From Cystobacter fuscus DSM 2262 (lineage in GTDB: Bacteria > Myxococcota > Myxococcia > Myxococcales > Myxococcaceae), in NCBI RefSeq assembly GCF_000335475.2, contig NZ_ANAH02000066.1, positions 186,001-250,000 of the forward strand: a stretch of 64,000 bases of DNA. Direction: 5' to 3'. Position numbers and translations under genes: made by a program. Below, in pieces: positions 52,878-61,449 of this stretch (its first letter is position 1; each line of letters opens with the position of its first letter). Under the pieces are notes generated by a model. That model saw nothing but the letters and a program-made list of their open reading frames with translations, was not told the DNA's origin and did no database searches.

Positions 52878-55800
52878 TCACGCGAAGACGTCGGAGACCA
52901 GGCGGCCCTGCTTCTCCATGGCCGCCAGCCACGCCAGGGCCTCCTCCGAGGAGCAGCCCACCTTCTCCTGGTGGATGCGCGCCAGCGTCTCACGGGCCGC
53001 GGGCGCCATGAGCCGCCCATCCCCACAGATGAAGAGCAGGGCGCCCTGATCGAGCAGTGCCTTCACCTGCTCGCGCTCCTTCCACAGCCGGTGCTGCACG
53101 AACGTCACGTCGCCGTCGGGCTGACGGAAGAAGGCGGGCAGCACCTTCACCACTCCCTCGCGCTCCCACGCCGCCAACTCCTCGCGGTAGAGGAAGTCCA
53201 CCTCCGGGTGATCGCACCCGAAGAAGAACAACGCCGGCCCGGCCGCCTCCCCTCGCGCGTGGCGCAGGGCGCGCTCCTGGAGGAAGCCCCGGAAGGGCGC
53301 CAGCCCCGTGCCCGCGGCCACCAGGACGATGGGCGTCGCGTTCGACGCGGGCGGGTGGAAGGGCACGTTCGGCGTGCGCACCGCCACCGCCACCTGCTCG
53401 CCCGGACGCAGCCGCGCCAGGTAGCTCGAGCACGTGCCCCGGAAGCGGCCCTGGCCGCTCCACGCCTCCGCGTCCACCACCGCCACCGTCAGCGTGCACA
53501 CCGTGGGGTCCGCCAGGGGGGACGAGGAGACCGAGTACTGCCGCACGCGCATGGTCGGCAACAGCTCGAGGAAGTCTCCGAGCGAGAGGATGCACGAGGT
53601 GTACTGCTCCAAGAGCTCCAGCACGCTCACGCGCTTGTCGAGGATCTCCTTCTTGTAGCGCTCGGCGTCCTGGGCCAGCGCGGCCAGGTGCATGGCGTGC
53701 GGAGGGCAGGGGTTCTTCTCCGCCAGTCGCTCCAGGTCCTTGCGCGTGGCGGGCGCCGACAGCTCCACGTGCCGGCCGAGCAGCTCGCGCACCAGCACGG
53801 GCCTGCCCGTGGGGAGCGAGGAGCCCTGAGCGCCCCGGGCGGAGTTGAGGATGACGGTGGCCTCCGGGCTCACCCCGAAGCGGCGCGCGGCGCGCTCCAC
53901 GAGCTCCGGGTGGTTCTCCGGCAGCACCGCCAGGTAGTCACCCGCCGCGTACGTCACGCCCTCGGGCAGCTTGAACGTGAGGTGCCGCTTGGAGCGGCCG
54001 AAGGGCGACGTCATGTCGACGAGCTCACGGTTGTCCATCAGCGTGGCCAGCTCGAGCTTGTTCTGCTTCACCAGCTCCGCGCTCACCGGGGGAACCACCT
54101 CCACGGTGTAGCGCGGCCCCGAGTCCACCTCGCCGGAGACCACCCCCAGGCCCTCGCCCACCCGCGTCCAGAAGGGGGAGTACCAGTAGTCGAAGTCGCC
54201 GAAGAAGTCGGCCCGCGCATCCGCCTCGCCGCGCGTGAGCAGGGACCGGGCCCCCGCCGCGCTCAGCCGCTCGTCGATGAACTTGGGCACGGCCTGGTAG
54301 GTCTCGCCCCAGTCCCGGTTGCCGCAGCCGAACACGGCGTAGCGCACGCCCGCGAGCGCGCCCGCGGGCACACTGGACAGCCACGTGTGGAAGGCACGCG
54401 CATTGTCCGGGGGCTGGCCGTTGTAGGAGGCCGTCACGACCACGACCGCGCCCTGCTTGGGCAGCTTGCCGGCGTACTCGTCCAGCGGGGCCACCTTCGC
54501 CGTGTAGCCACGCGCGAGCCCGTCACTGGCGATGCGCCGGGCGAACGCCTCCGAGGCCCCCGAGTTGGAGCCGTAGAGCAGCAGCAGGGGCGTGTCATGC
54601 GAGGACGTCTTCTCCGTCGGCTGGGACGAGGACGCCACGGGCGCGGGGGTGGTGGCCCGCCGGGCCGCGGGCGCGCGGGAGACGGGCTTGCGCGCGCGCA
54701 CGCGCAGCTTGAGCCCATCGGGCTTGAGCGTGAGCGTCTCGCGGATGCGCAGCGTGTAGGGCTCGGGCGTGGAGATGTGGAAGCGCTGCAGCATCGTGCC
54801 CAGCACGAGCGTGGCCTCCTGGAGCGCGAACGCCCGGCCGATGCACGCGCGCATCCCGTTGCCGAACGGCTTCCATGCGTGGGCCGGAATGCTGTCGCGC
54901 ACCTCGGGGGCGAAGCGCTCCGGATCGAAGCGCTCCGGGTTCTTCCACACCGTGGGGTCGCGGTGCAGCATGGGGATGAGCACCATGAGCGTGTCCTTCA
55001 CCCCCACCGGGTAGCGCCCCCCCAGCAGCGTGTTGTCCGCCTTGGCGTGCAGGGTGAAGGCCGGCGCGGTGGGCCACAGGCGCAGCGTCTCGCGCAGGAT
55101 TTGATCGATGTACTGCAACTGGGAGATCTGCTCGAAGCGGGGCGCCTCGGAGCCCAGCACCCGGTCCACCTCCGCGTAGGCCTTCTGGAGCACCTCGGGG
55201 TGGTGCAGCAGGAAGTAGACGGCGAAGGACAACAGGCCGCTCGTCGTCTCGTGGCCCGCGATGAGGAAGGTCATCAGCTGGGCGCGCACGTTGTCGTCGT
55301 CGAGCTTCTCCCCCGAGAGGGGATCCTTCGCCTCGAGCATCAGGCCCAGCAGATCCCTCGGCGCCTCCTCGGCGGGGAGCGCGCGGCGCCGGACGATGAG
55401 CTCGCGCACCACTTCGTACATGTACTGGATGTCCGACTGGTACTGACGCTGGGTGCGCAGCATGAGCTGCGTCTGCAGGGGCACCCGGCGGGTACGGTCG
55501 CCCGCCTCGGCCAGGGCGCGCACCATGGACTCGACGAAGGGGTGCATCTCCCGCTGGTAGAAGCTGTTGAAGCGGAAGTCGAAGCCGCACAGCGCGATGG
55601 TGTCGAGCGTGAGCCGCGTCATGTTGTCGGACACGTCGATGTCGGTGTCGGGTCCGAAGCGCGCCCAGCGGGTGAGCATCTGGTCGGCCACGTCGTACAT
55701 GCCGTCGTGGTAGTTGCGCATGGCCGCGGGGCTGAAGGCGGGCATCAGCAGGCGGTGGGCCTTGCCCCAGTTGGGCTCGCGCGCATCCGCGGTGAAGAGG

Positions 55801-56072
55801 CCGTCGCGCCCCAGGTCGCGCAGTTGCAGGAGGACCTGGCCCAGGTGCTTCTCGAAGCGCGTCTCGTCACAGGCGTCGGCCACCAACTCATAGGAGCTGA
55901 TCACCCGGAGGAAGTTCTCCCCCGGGAAGGACAGCCGGAAGATGGGCCCGAACTCGCGCGCCAGCTTCATCATGTTCTGCAGGGGCGTTTCGAAGCCCAC
56001 GTCGGGCACGTTGCCCACGAGGGGGCGCGAGCGGGGCTGGGGGATGGTCGTGGACAGGGAGGGCTTGCTCAT
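52878..56072 (-). CDS. Self-sufficient cytochrome P450-CPR fusion (CYP102/BM3-like)
   Basis: A 1,064-aa fusion. P450 domain 1-460: oxygen-binding AGHETTSG (272-279), ETLR (328-331), heme ligand Cys410 in FGNGMRACIG. A 30-aa linker leads to the flavodoxin/FMN domain (LLLYGSNSGASEAFARRI), then FAD domain (RQYSVSSSP) and NADPH domain (AAGTGLAPFRGFL; C-terminal LVSDVFA). It can hydroxylate fatty acids or related substrates using NADPH without partner proteins, as in CYP102A1. The ATG at 56072 is chosen; one 18 bp upstream is possible. It is divergent from a TetR gene that likely represses it. Confidence 0.94.
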   Translation of the reverse strand: MSKPSLSTTIPQPRSRPLVGNVPDVGFETPLQNMMKLAREFGPIFRLSFPGENFLRVISSYELVADACDETRFEKHLGQVLLQLRDLGRDGLFTADAREPNWGKAHRLLMPAFSPAAMRNYHDGMYDVADQMLTRWARFGPDTDIDVSDNMTRLTLDTIALCGFDFRFNSFYQREMHPFVESMVRALAEAGDRTRRVPLQTQLMLRTQRQYQSDIQYMYEVVRELIVRRRALPAEEAPRDLLGLMLEAKDPLSGEKLDDDNVRAQLMTFLIAGHETTSGLLSFAVYFLLHHPEVLQKAYAEVDRVLGSEAPRFEQISQLQYIDQILRETLRLWPTAPAFTLHAKADNTLLGGRYPVGVKDTLMVLIPMLHRDPTVWKNPERFDPERFAPEVRDSIPAHAWKPFGNGMRACIGRAFALQEATLVLGTMLQRFHISTPEPYTLRIRETLTLKPDGLKLRVRARKPVSRAPAARRATTPAPVASSSQPTEKTSSHDTPLLLLYGSNSGASEAFARRIASDGLARGYTAKVAPLDEYAGKLPKQGAVVVVTASYNGQPPDNARAFHTWLSSVPAGALAGVRYAVFGCGNRDWGETYQAVPKFIDERLSAAGARSLLTRGEADARADFFGDFDYWYSPFWTRVGEGLGVVSGEVDSGPRYTVEVVPPVSAELVKQNKLELATLMDNRELVDMTSPFGRSKRHLTFKLPEGVTYAAGDYLAVLPENHPELVERAARRFGVSPEATVILNSARGAQGSSLPTGRPVLVRELLGRHVELSAPATRKDLERLAEKNPCPPHAMHLAALAQDAERYKKEILDKRVSVLELLEQYTSCILSLGDFLELLPTMRVRQYSVSSSPLADPTVCTLTVAVVDAEAWSGQGRFRGTCSSYLARLRPGEQVAVAVRTPNVPFHPPASNATPIVLVAAGTGLAPFRGFLQERALRHARGEAAGPALFFFGCDHPEVDFLYREELAAWEREGVVKVLPAFFRQPDGDVTFVQHRLWKEREQVKALLDQGALLFICGDGRLMAPAARETLARIHQEKVGCSSEEALAWLAAMEKQGRLVSDVFA

Positions 56073-56225
56073 GGGAAATCCAGAACGCATGCTCACGGGT
56101 GAACGCTCAGCCTCGCCGGTGCCTCGGGGTCGAGACTCCGGCTGGACGAGTCCTGTCGGCAACAGTAAGGACCGGCTCGCGGGCGCGAAATTCGCATCCG
56201 GCTCAGGTTTGGGAGACGCGGTGCC
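56073..56225. promoter_or_regulatory. Divergent control region of P450 and TetR genes
   Basis: 153 bp between the two starts, the expected operator site of the TetR protein. I see no perfect long palindrome; short dyads such as GAGACTCCGG and GCGAAATTCGC (near 56189) are candidates. The AAATTCGC neighbourhood is the AT-richest part. Confidence 0.35.
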
Positions 56226-56873
56226 ATGAGCGGACGCAACCGGGCTTCCCCTCGGAAAAGGCCCCGCCAGGAGCGCGCGAAGGCCACGGTGGAGGTGATC
56301 CTCGAGGCGGCGGCTCACGTTCTGGTCAGCTCTGGCTACGAGGGCACGACGACCAAGCAGGTGGCCGAGCGGGCCGGAGTGAGCATCGGCTCGCTCTACC
56401 AGTACTTCCCGAGCAAGGAGGCCCTGGTCGCCATGCTGGTCGAACGGCTGCACCAGCGTGTCCTGGGCATCCTCGCCGACAAGCTGGTGCCGCGCCCGAT
56501 CACGGATCTGGAGCGGGAGGTGCGGGAGTTGGTGCGGTCGCTGGTGGACGTCTACGGGGTGAATCCGGAGCTGCAGCGGGTGCTCCTGGAGCAGGCGCCG
56601 CGCATCGGCCCCCTTCAGGTCGTGCAGGAGATCGAGGCGCGCGTGGAGTTCCTCGTCCAGGGGGTGCTCTCACAGAACCTGGAGTTCGAGCGTCCACGCA
56701 ACCTGGGCATGGTCGTCTTCATCATCATCCGCGCCCTGCGCAGCGCCGTCTGGGCCGCGGTCGTCGAGCGGCCCGAGCTGATCGGCACCCCCGAACTCGT
56801 GGAGGAGCTGAGTGCGTTGGTGCTCGGCTACCTGCGGCCTCGCGCCCCCGGCCCGGCTCGCCCGGAGCCGTAG
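56226..56873 (+). CDS. TetR-family regulator
   Basis: A 215-aa repressor. The basic N-terminus is followed by a TetR helix-turn-helix (about 22-68: VILEAAAHVLVSSGYEGTTT, VAERAGVSIGSLYQYFPSKE) and an all-helical ligand domain. Like FatR beside Bacillus CYP102 genes, it is transcribed away from the P450-reductase gene and probably releases it on binding a fatty-acid-like ligand; that role is inferred from context. Confidence 0.9.
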   Translation: MSGRNRASPRKRPRQERAKATVEVILEAAAHVLVSSGYEGTTTKQVAERAGVSIGSLYQYFPSKEALVAMLVERLHQRVLGILADKLVPRPITDLEREVRELVRSLVDVYGVNPELQRVLLEQAPRIGPLQVVQEIEARVEFLVQGVLSQNLEFERPRNLGMVVFIIIRALRSAVWAAVVERPELIGTPELVEELSALVLGYLRPRAPGPARPEP

Positions 56874-56921
56874 GCGCGCAAAGACAGGGCCCCGGGCGGG
56901 CAGCCGAGGGGCTCTGGTGTC

Positions 56922-57236
56922 TCAGCTCACCGAGTGGGGCGCCACCTGATGGCCGAGCTCGCTCGGCGACTTCAGGATGGAGGCGTGGCCGCCGTGCTGG
57001 ACGCGCTGCTTCTCGTCGTAGGGCGGCGAGAACGTTTTGGCGATCTTGTTGTAGGTGCCCATGATGAGGATGGAGGGCGCCCACTGGCCGATGAAGTTCG
57101 CCCAGGTCCTGCGGCCCGAGATCATCAGGATGGCGCTGACGGCCATGCATCCCACGGCGACTCCGAGGAAGCCGATGGAGGGAATGCGCCGCGTCTGGAG
57201 TTCGACCTCGGTGGTGAGCGTGTCTTCGTTCTTCAT
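56922..57236 (-). CDS. Small membrane protein, hypothetical
   Basis: A 104-aa protein with two likely membrane helices (GFLGVAVGCMAVSAILMISG, about 22-41, and FIGQWAPSILIMGTYNKIA, about 48-66) and a hydrophilic C-terminus. The start at 57236 has GGAGG five bases upstream. No family recognised. It converges with the TetR gene and lies downstream of the glycosidase gene on the same strand. Confidence 0.65.
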   Translation of the reverse strand: MKNEDTLTTEVELQTRRIPSIGFLGVAVGCMAVSAILMISGRRTWANFIGQWAPSILIMGTYNKIAKTFSPPYDEKQRVQHGGHASILKSPSELGHQVAPHSVS

Positions 57237-57364
57237 GTCTGCCTCCGTGCAAGAGGAACGGTGTGCGGACACGTTGTGCATGTGACGACGCGGTGGAGAC
57301 GGCGCGGCCTCCACTCGGATGCCCACCCGCCTGCTTTGCGGATGGGCGCCCAAGGGCCCGAGGG

Positions 57365-59086
57365 CTACTGGCGGATGAGCTGCACGTCGTCCAGGTGGAC
57401 ATAGCTGCTACCGCTGGTGGCCTGGGTGTGGAGGCCGAACTCCAGGTAACCCGCGGTCACGGCGAGGGTGGGCGTCTCCAATTGGGTCCAGGCGCCGTAC
57501 GTGCCGAGGTTCGTGGCGGCGGGGGAGCAGGAGGCGCACGTCTTGGCCTGGAGGCGGGAGAAGCCGAAGTCACCGCCCTTGCGGACCCAGGCACGCACCC
57601 GGTAGTTGCCGTTGGGCAGGCCGTTGATCGTCTGGTACGTCCACGTCTCGAAGGCCCCCGGGCTGTAGTGGGTCAGGTGGTTGGCGCTGTTGTAGCCGCC
57701 GTTGTAGGTCTCGGTGAACGCGGCCCCGGCGGTGCCATTGGGTGACCAGGTGTTCCAACCCGTCATGCCGGACTCGAAGCCGCTGTTGGTGACCGTGGGA
57801 TTCGTGGGAGGCGGCGGATTCGTGGTGCCCCCACCGAGAATGGTCGCTGCCTTGTCCGGCTGCAGGGCCACGAAGTAGTTGAAGGCCTCGTTGAGCTGGC
57901 TCTGCTTGGACGCATCGCCCGCGTACTGCTTGCGCTGCTCATACAGCTTGCCGATGAGCTCCAGCTGGCTCTGCCCGTAGGGCACGCCGAGCTTCTGTTG
58001 CAGGGTGGTCAGGAAGCCGTAGCCGTACTCGCGCGTCGGCTCGATCATCGTGCCTTCGCCATAGTCGTTCCAGGTGGCGAGCTGGATCCAGTTCACGCCA
58101 CTGTTCTTGGCCATGTCCATGGTCTGGCCAAACGTGCCCGTCCCGTTGTAGGGCAGGGACCAGGTCGGGCCGCCCCAGCCACCCGCCGTGTAGAAGGTGT
58201 TGAAGCCGGGGTAGGCCACGCCGAACTTCACGCCCAGCGGACGGTTGTTATAGAAGTTCTGCAACCCGGTCGTGAAGTCCGAGTAGATCCACGGGTACTC
58301 GCCCTGGGCGTTGGCCCCGGCATCGCCGTTCTGGTACCAGAGCGTCAGGAAGGTCGGCTTGGTCGACAGCGGCGAGAAGATGTTGCTCCAGTCGCCCGGC
58401 GACTTGAACGTCTGTGGACCGAAGTCCAGGAGCAGCGGAGCGTTGTTGATCTTGATGTAGTTGCCGCGGGAGAAGTAGTTGTCCCGCATGTAGATCATGT
58501 CGTTGCGGGCCGCGGCGTACTTGTCGGGAACGGAGCAGCCGTAGCCGGGCGCCAGCGTGAGGTTGTTGTCCTCGTAGACGATGGCGAACTCCAGACCCGC
58601 CGCGGCCGTCTTGTTGATGAAGGCCTCGGCGTTCTGCTTGTTCTTGGGGTAGTCCACGCAGTTGAGCGTGCCGGGCCAGTCGATGAGCACGCCATCCACG
58701 CCCGCGTACTTCATGAGCAGCAGCTGGTACTCGATCACATCCTTGTCGCCCGACCCGTACGGTCCGATCAACGGGTAGTAGTGCGAGGCGATCTGCCGCT
58801 TGCCCGTGCCATCCACCACGTTGGGATTCTTGTTGGCCATGGTCCAGTGGACGCCCCAGGAGCCATTGCCCGAGGTGGTATTGCTCTCGAACCAGGGCAT
58901 CAGGTGGACGTAGACCTTCTTGGTGAAAGTCTTGCTCACGGCCAGGGGCGCGCTCACGGCGGCCGAGGGCTGTTCCGCGCCCGGACGGCTCTCACTCCCC
59001 GTCTCCGACGGCGTGGAACCACATCCCGCCAGCACGAGCGCGGCGAACACTCCGGCTCCCTCGTTCACGAAACGATGACGCGTCAT
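57365..59086 (-). CDS. GH71/99-like glycoside hydrolase lipoprotein with C-terminal binding domain
   Basis: A 573-aa lipoprotein (lipobox VLAGC, Cys22). The catalytic region (about 55-400) is a TIM barrel of the GH71/GH99-like type: KVYVHLMPWFES, SHYYPLIGPYGSGD, GVDGVLIDWPG, EFAIVYEDNN, WIQLATWNDYGEGTMIEP, with a Glu/Asp-rich active face, fitting endo-acting alpha-glucanase or mannanase activity. A Pro-rich linker (NPPPPTNP) leads to a jelly-roll carbohydrate-binding domain (about 430-573: SGFESGMTGW to YVHLDDVQLIRQ). The start has AAGGAG seven bases upstream. Likely degrades prey or fungal polysaccharide at the cell surface. Confidence 0.84.
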   Translation of the reverse strand: MTRHRFVNEGAGVFAALVLAGCGSTPSETGSESRPGAEQPSAAVSAPLAVSKTFTKKVYVHLMPWFESNTTSGNGSWGVHWTMANKNPNVVDGTGKRQIASHYYPLIGPYGSGDKDVIEYQLLLMKYAGVDGVLIDWPGTLNCVDYPKNKQNAEAFINKTAAAGLEFAIVYEDNNLTLAPGYGCSVPDKYAAARNDMIYMRDNYFSRGNYIKINNAPLLLDFGPQTFKSPGDWSNIFSPLSTKPTFLTLWYQNGDAGANAQGEYPWIYSDFTTGLQNFYNNRPLGVKFGVAYPGFNTFYTAGGWGGPTWSLPYNGTGTFGQTMDMAKNSGVNWIQLATWNDYGEGTMIEPTREYGYGFLTTLQQKLGVPYGQSQLELIGKLYEQRKQYAGDASKQSQLNEAFNYFVALQPDKAATILGGGTTNPPPPTNPTVTNSGFESGMTGWNTWSPNGTAGAAFTETYNGGYNSANHLTHYSPGAFETWTYQTINGLPNGNYRVRAWVRKGGDFGFSRLQAKTCASCSPAATNLGTYGAWTQLETPTLAVTAGYLEFGLHTQATSGSSYVHLDDVQLIRQ

Positions 59087-59261
59087 GGCTCTGCTCCTTG
59101 GCTCGCAGGGCCTCGCCACGCCCTATCGGGAAGAGGGGGGACGGGGGTGGGAGGCCGTGATGAGGCAACGCGGGCGATGGCTCGCCGCGCGGCGCTCATT
59201 AGCACGAATCCGAACAAGCAGAAGAACGGATTAATCTAGGAAATGTTGGAAAAACGGAGAA

Positions 59262-60161
59262 TCACTCGGAGTCCGGGTGGCGGCGGGCGCTCTTGTCGGC
59301 CAGCTCGTCATGGTGGCGTCCGATGCGCGCGAGGACCACGAACGCCCCCACGAAGAACAGGGGCAGGAGCAGCCCGCGCAGGACCACCCCGAGCACGGCC
59401 CCGTCGGCATCGTCGGTGCGTGACAACAACTTCGCGCCGGGAGCGTTCTGGAGGCCCGCGGCGGAGGCGGCCTCCTCCATGAGCTGGGCGCCGTTCGCGC
59501 TTCCCAGCGCGGAGGGGACGACGGTGTCGACGACGTCCTCGGTGTTGAAGCCCCAGCGGCAGTCCTCCTCGTAGGCGGAGTCGTATTGGCGGCAGAGCAG
59601 CCACGCGGGCACGGGTTGCGCGGGGGTCCATCCCCTGGGGACGATGGGCGCGAGCTTCACGTTCCTCAGGCCGGTGCCCTCTCGCCCGAAGGCCCGCTCG
59701 AAGGCGAGGTCCGTTCGCTGCGTCGCGCCCAGCAGGTGGAAGGCCCCTCCGAGCGTGCCCGGCAGCTCACGCACCTCGACGGTGCGCACCAGCAGACCCA
59801 CCTGGGTGAGCGGCCCGGAGAACACGACCAGGGAGAAGAACAGGCCCAGCGCCGCGAGCGCGCCTCCGGAGGCCGTGTAGTAGACCGGGTCGAAGCCGAA
59901 GTAGCCGGCGATCTGCCGCACCCCTCCGAAGACCAGGGGGAAGCTGAAGAAGGTCGCGCAGACACCGAGGAGCATGCTCTGCTCCATCACCCACCCGAGG
60001 GCGCAGCCGTAGAGCCCCGCGTACACCAGTCCGCACGCCACGAAGGCGCGGAAGCTGGACGGGCCCGCGCCTTCCTCCAGCCGCCAGATCCAACTCCGGG
60101 CCAGCACGAAGAGCGCCACCGCGAGCACGAAGGCGAACGCCAATGTGAGCATCGCTTGCAT
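59262..60161 (-). CDS. Multi-spanning membrane protein with large soluble segment
   Basis: A 299-aa inner-membrane protein of unknown family. Helices near 4-22, 37-60, 67-88 and 100-120 are followed by a periplasmic-like domain (about 125-260) with a conserved-looking Cys pair (LLCRQYDSAYEEDCRWGF) and a final helix (VVLRGLLLPLFFVGAFVVLA), then a charged tail. The ATG at 60161 is preferred (AAAGGTG upstream) over a GTG two codons earlier. It is on the same strand as LysE, 44 bp downstream of it. Confidence 0.65.
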   Translation of the reverse strand: MQAMLTLAFAFVLAVALFVLARSWIWRLEEGAGPSSFRAFVACGLVYAGLYGCALGWVMEQSMLLGVCATFFSFPLVFGGVRQIAGYFGFDPVYYTASGGALAALGLFFSLVVFSGPLTQVGLLVRTVEVRELPGTLGGAFHLLGATQRTDLAFERAFGREGTGLRNVKLAPIVPRGWTPAQPVPAWLLCRQYDSAYEEDCRWGFNTEDVVDTVVPSALGSANGAQLMEEAASAAGLQNAPGAKLLSRTDDADGAVLGVVLRGLLLPLFFVGAFVVLARIGRHHDELADKSARRHPDSE

Positions 60162-60204
60162 GTTCACCTTTCACGGGCACGACGAGGATTCGAACCGCTG
60201 GGAG

Positions 60205-60840
60205 TCAAGCGCTCCGCCACTCCTTGAAGACCGTCAGCACCGCGACGAGCACCATCAGCGCGCCGAGACCCCGGCCGATCGCGGCGCTGGCGCGGGGGTT
60301 GGACTCGAGCCAACCCCGTGCCCTGTCTCCCACCAGCACGACCGCACCGTACACGGCGGCCTGGGTGAGCGCGATGATCACCCCGAGCACCAGCGCCTGC
60401 ATCCACGTGGGCCCGTACTCCGGCCGCAGGAACTGGGGGAACACGGCGAGCATGAAGAGGTAGGCCTTGGGGTTGAGCAGGTTCGTCACCATGCCCTGGC
60501 GGAACGTGGCCGAGGCCTCGGGCTCGCCCTCGAGGGGGGCGGCGGTGAAGGCCGCTCCGCTCCGGAACAGGGAGAGGCCGATCCACGCCACGTACAGGGC
60601 GCCGAGCCACAGCAGGAGGTTGAACGCGGCCGGGATGACCTGCAGCAGCACGGCGGCCCCCGTCGCGGCGACCACCACGTGACAGGCGCCCCCCGAGACG
60701 ATCCCCGCCACCGCGGACAGCCCCGCGCTCCGCCCACCTCCCAGGGAACTGGCGAGCACGAACGCCATGTCGAGACCTGGCAACGCGACAATCCCAAACA
60801 CCAGGACGAAGAAGAGCCACAGATGGGCCGTGTGTTCCAT
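60205..60840 (-). CDS. LysE/RhtB-family amino-acid exporter
   Basis: A 211-aa membrane protein of the LysE/RhtB superfamily with six helices. The first helix and loop (FVLVFGIVALPGLDMAFVLA, family PGP-like turn), GGACHVVVAATGAAVLLQV and TNLLNPKAYLFMLAVFPQF are family marks. Exports amino acids or homoserine-like compounds; cargo unknown. The start at 60840 is divergent from the small membrane protein gene at 60985. Confidence 0.87.
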   Translation of the reverse strand: MEHTAHLWLFFVLVFGIVALPGLDMAFVLASSLGGGRSAGLSAVAGIVSGGACHVVVAATGAAVLLQVIPAAFNLLLWLGALYVAWIGLSLFRSGAAFTAAPLEGEPEASATFRQGMVTNLLNPKAYLFMLAVFPQFLRPEYGPTWMQALVLGVIIALTQAAVYGAVVLVGDRARGWLESNPRASAAIGRGLGALMVLVAVLTVFKEWRSA

Positions 60841-60984
60841 GATCGGCGGCGAGTGTATCACCCGCCCGCGCCAGGTCCTCGACCCGCCCGTCCTCCGGGG
60901 CGCGGTGATGGGATGGCGCGAGAAAAGGCGGGAACCCGTTTCCGCGCGAGTTGTCCGAGAACCGCATTCACACGAGGAGGACAC

Positions 60985-61356
60985 ATGAACGAGGCATTCG
61001 TGGCCGGTGGCTGGGGCATGTACCCGACCCTGTTGGCGGGACTCGGGCTGCTGGGGGCGAGCCTGCGCTACGCGCGGCGCCCCGAGACGCGGTACGTGCC
61101 CCTGCTGGTGACCCTGGGGCTCTTCACGCTCCTGGCCGGAGCGCTGGGCTTCTTCAGCGGGGTGATCGTCCTGCTGGGTGCCTACACGGGCCCTCTCGCG
61201 GACCAGAGCCCCCGCGTGCTCTTCCTCATCGGCCTGTACGAGGCGCTGCACAACGTGGCGCTGGCGCTCCTGCTCACCACGCTCTCGGCGCTGGTGGCGT
61301 CCGTGGGCGCCCTGCGTCTGGCCGTGGGTCCGCGCTTCCTCGCGCCCCGGGCCTGA
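60985..61356 (+). CDS. Small four-helix membrane protein, hypothetical
   Basis: A 123-aa protein with about three to four hydrophobic helices (MYPTLLAGLGLLGASLRYAR, LLVTLGLFTLLAGALGFFSG, ALALLLTTLSALVASVGALR). It resembles the small conserved membrane proteins of myxobacteria with a MotA/TolQ-like look but is too short to be one. GAGGAGG lies at an ideal distance before the ATG. Function unknown; it precedes the GH3 gene. Confidence 0.65.
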   Translation: MNEAFVAGGWGMYPTLLAGLGLLGASLRYARRPETRYVPLLVTLGLFTLLAGALGFFSGVIVLLGAYTGPLADQSPRVLFLIGLYEALHNVALALLLTTLSALVASVGALRLAVGPRFLAPRA

Positions 61357-61449
61357 ATCGTTTCCGCACTCCACCCCATGGATGCGGGGCCCGTGTTCCC
61401 GGGTATGGTCCGCGAAACCCGACTTACCCCCCTGGAAGATGGAACGCCC

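Noticed and set aside
60170-60215. tRNA-like T-loop sequence (TTCGAATC on the minus strand) next to the LysE stop
   Set aside because: The T-stem does not pair properly, the possible anticodon loop lacks U33 and no acceptor stem closes, so it is not a tRNA; a decayed tRNA end or chance match.
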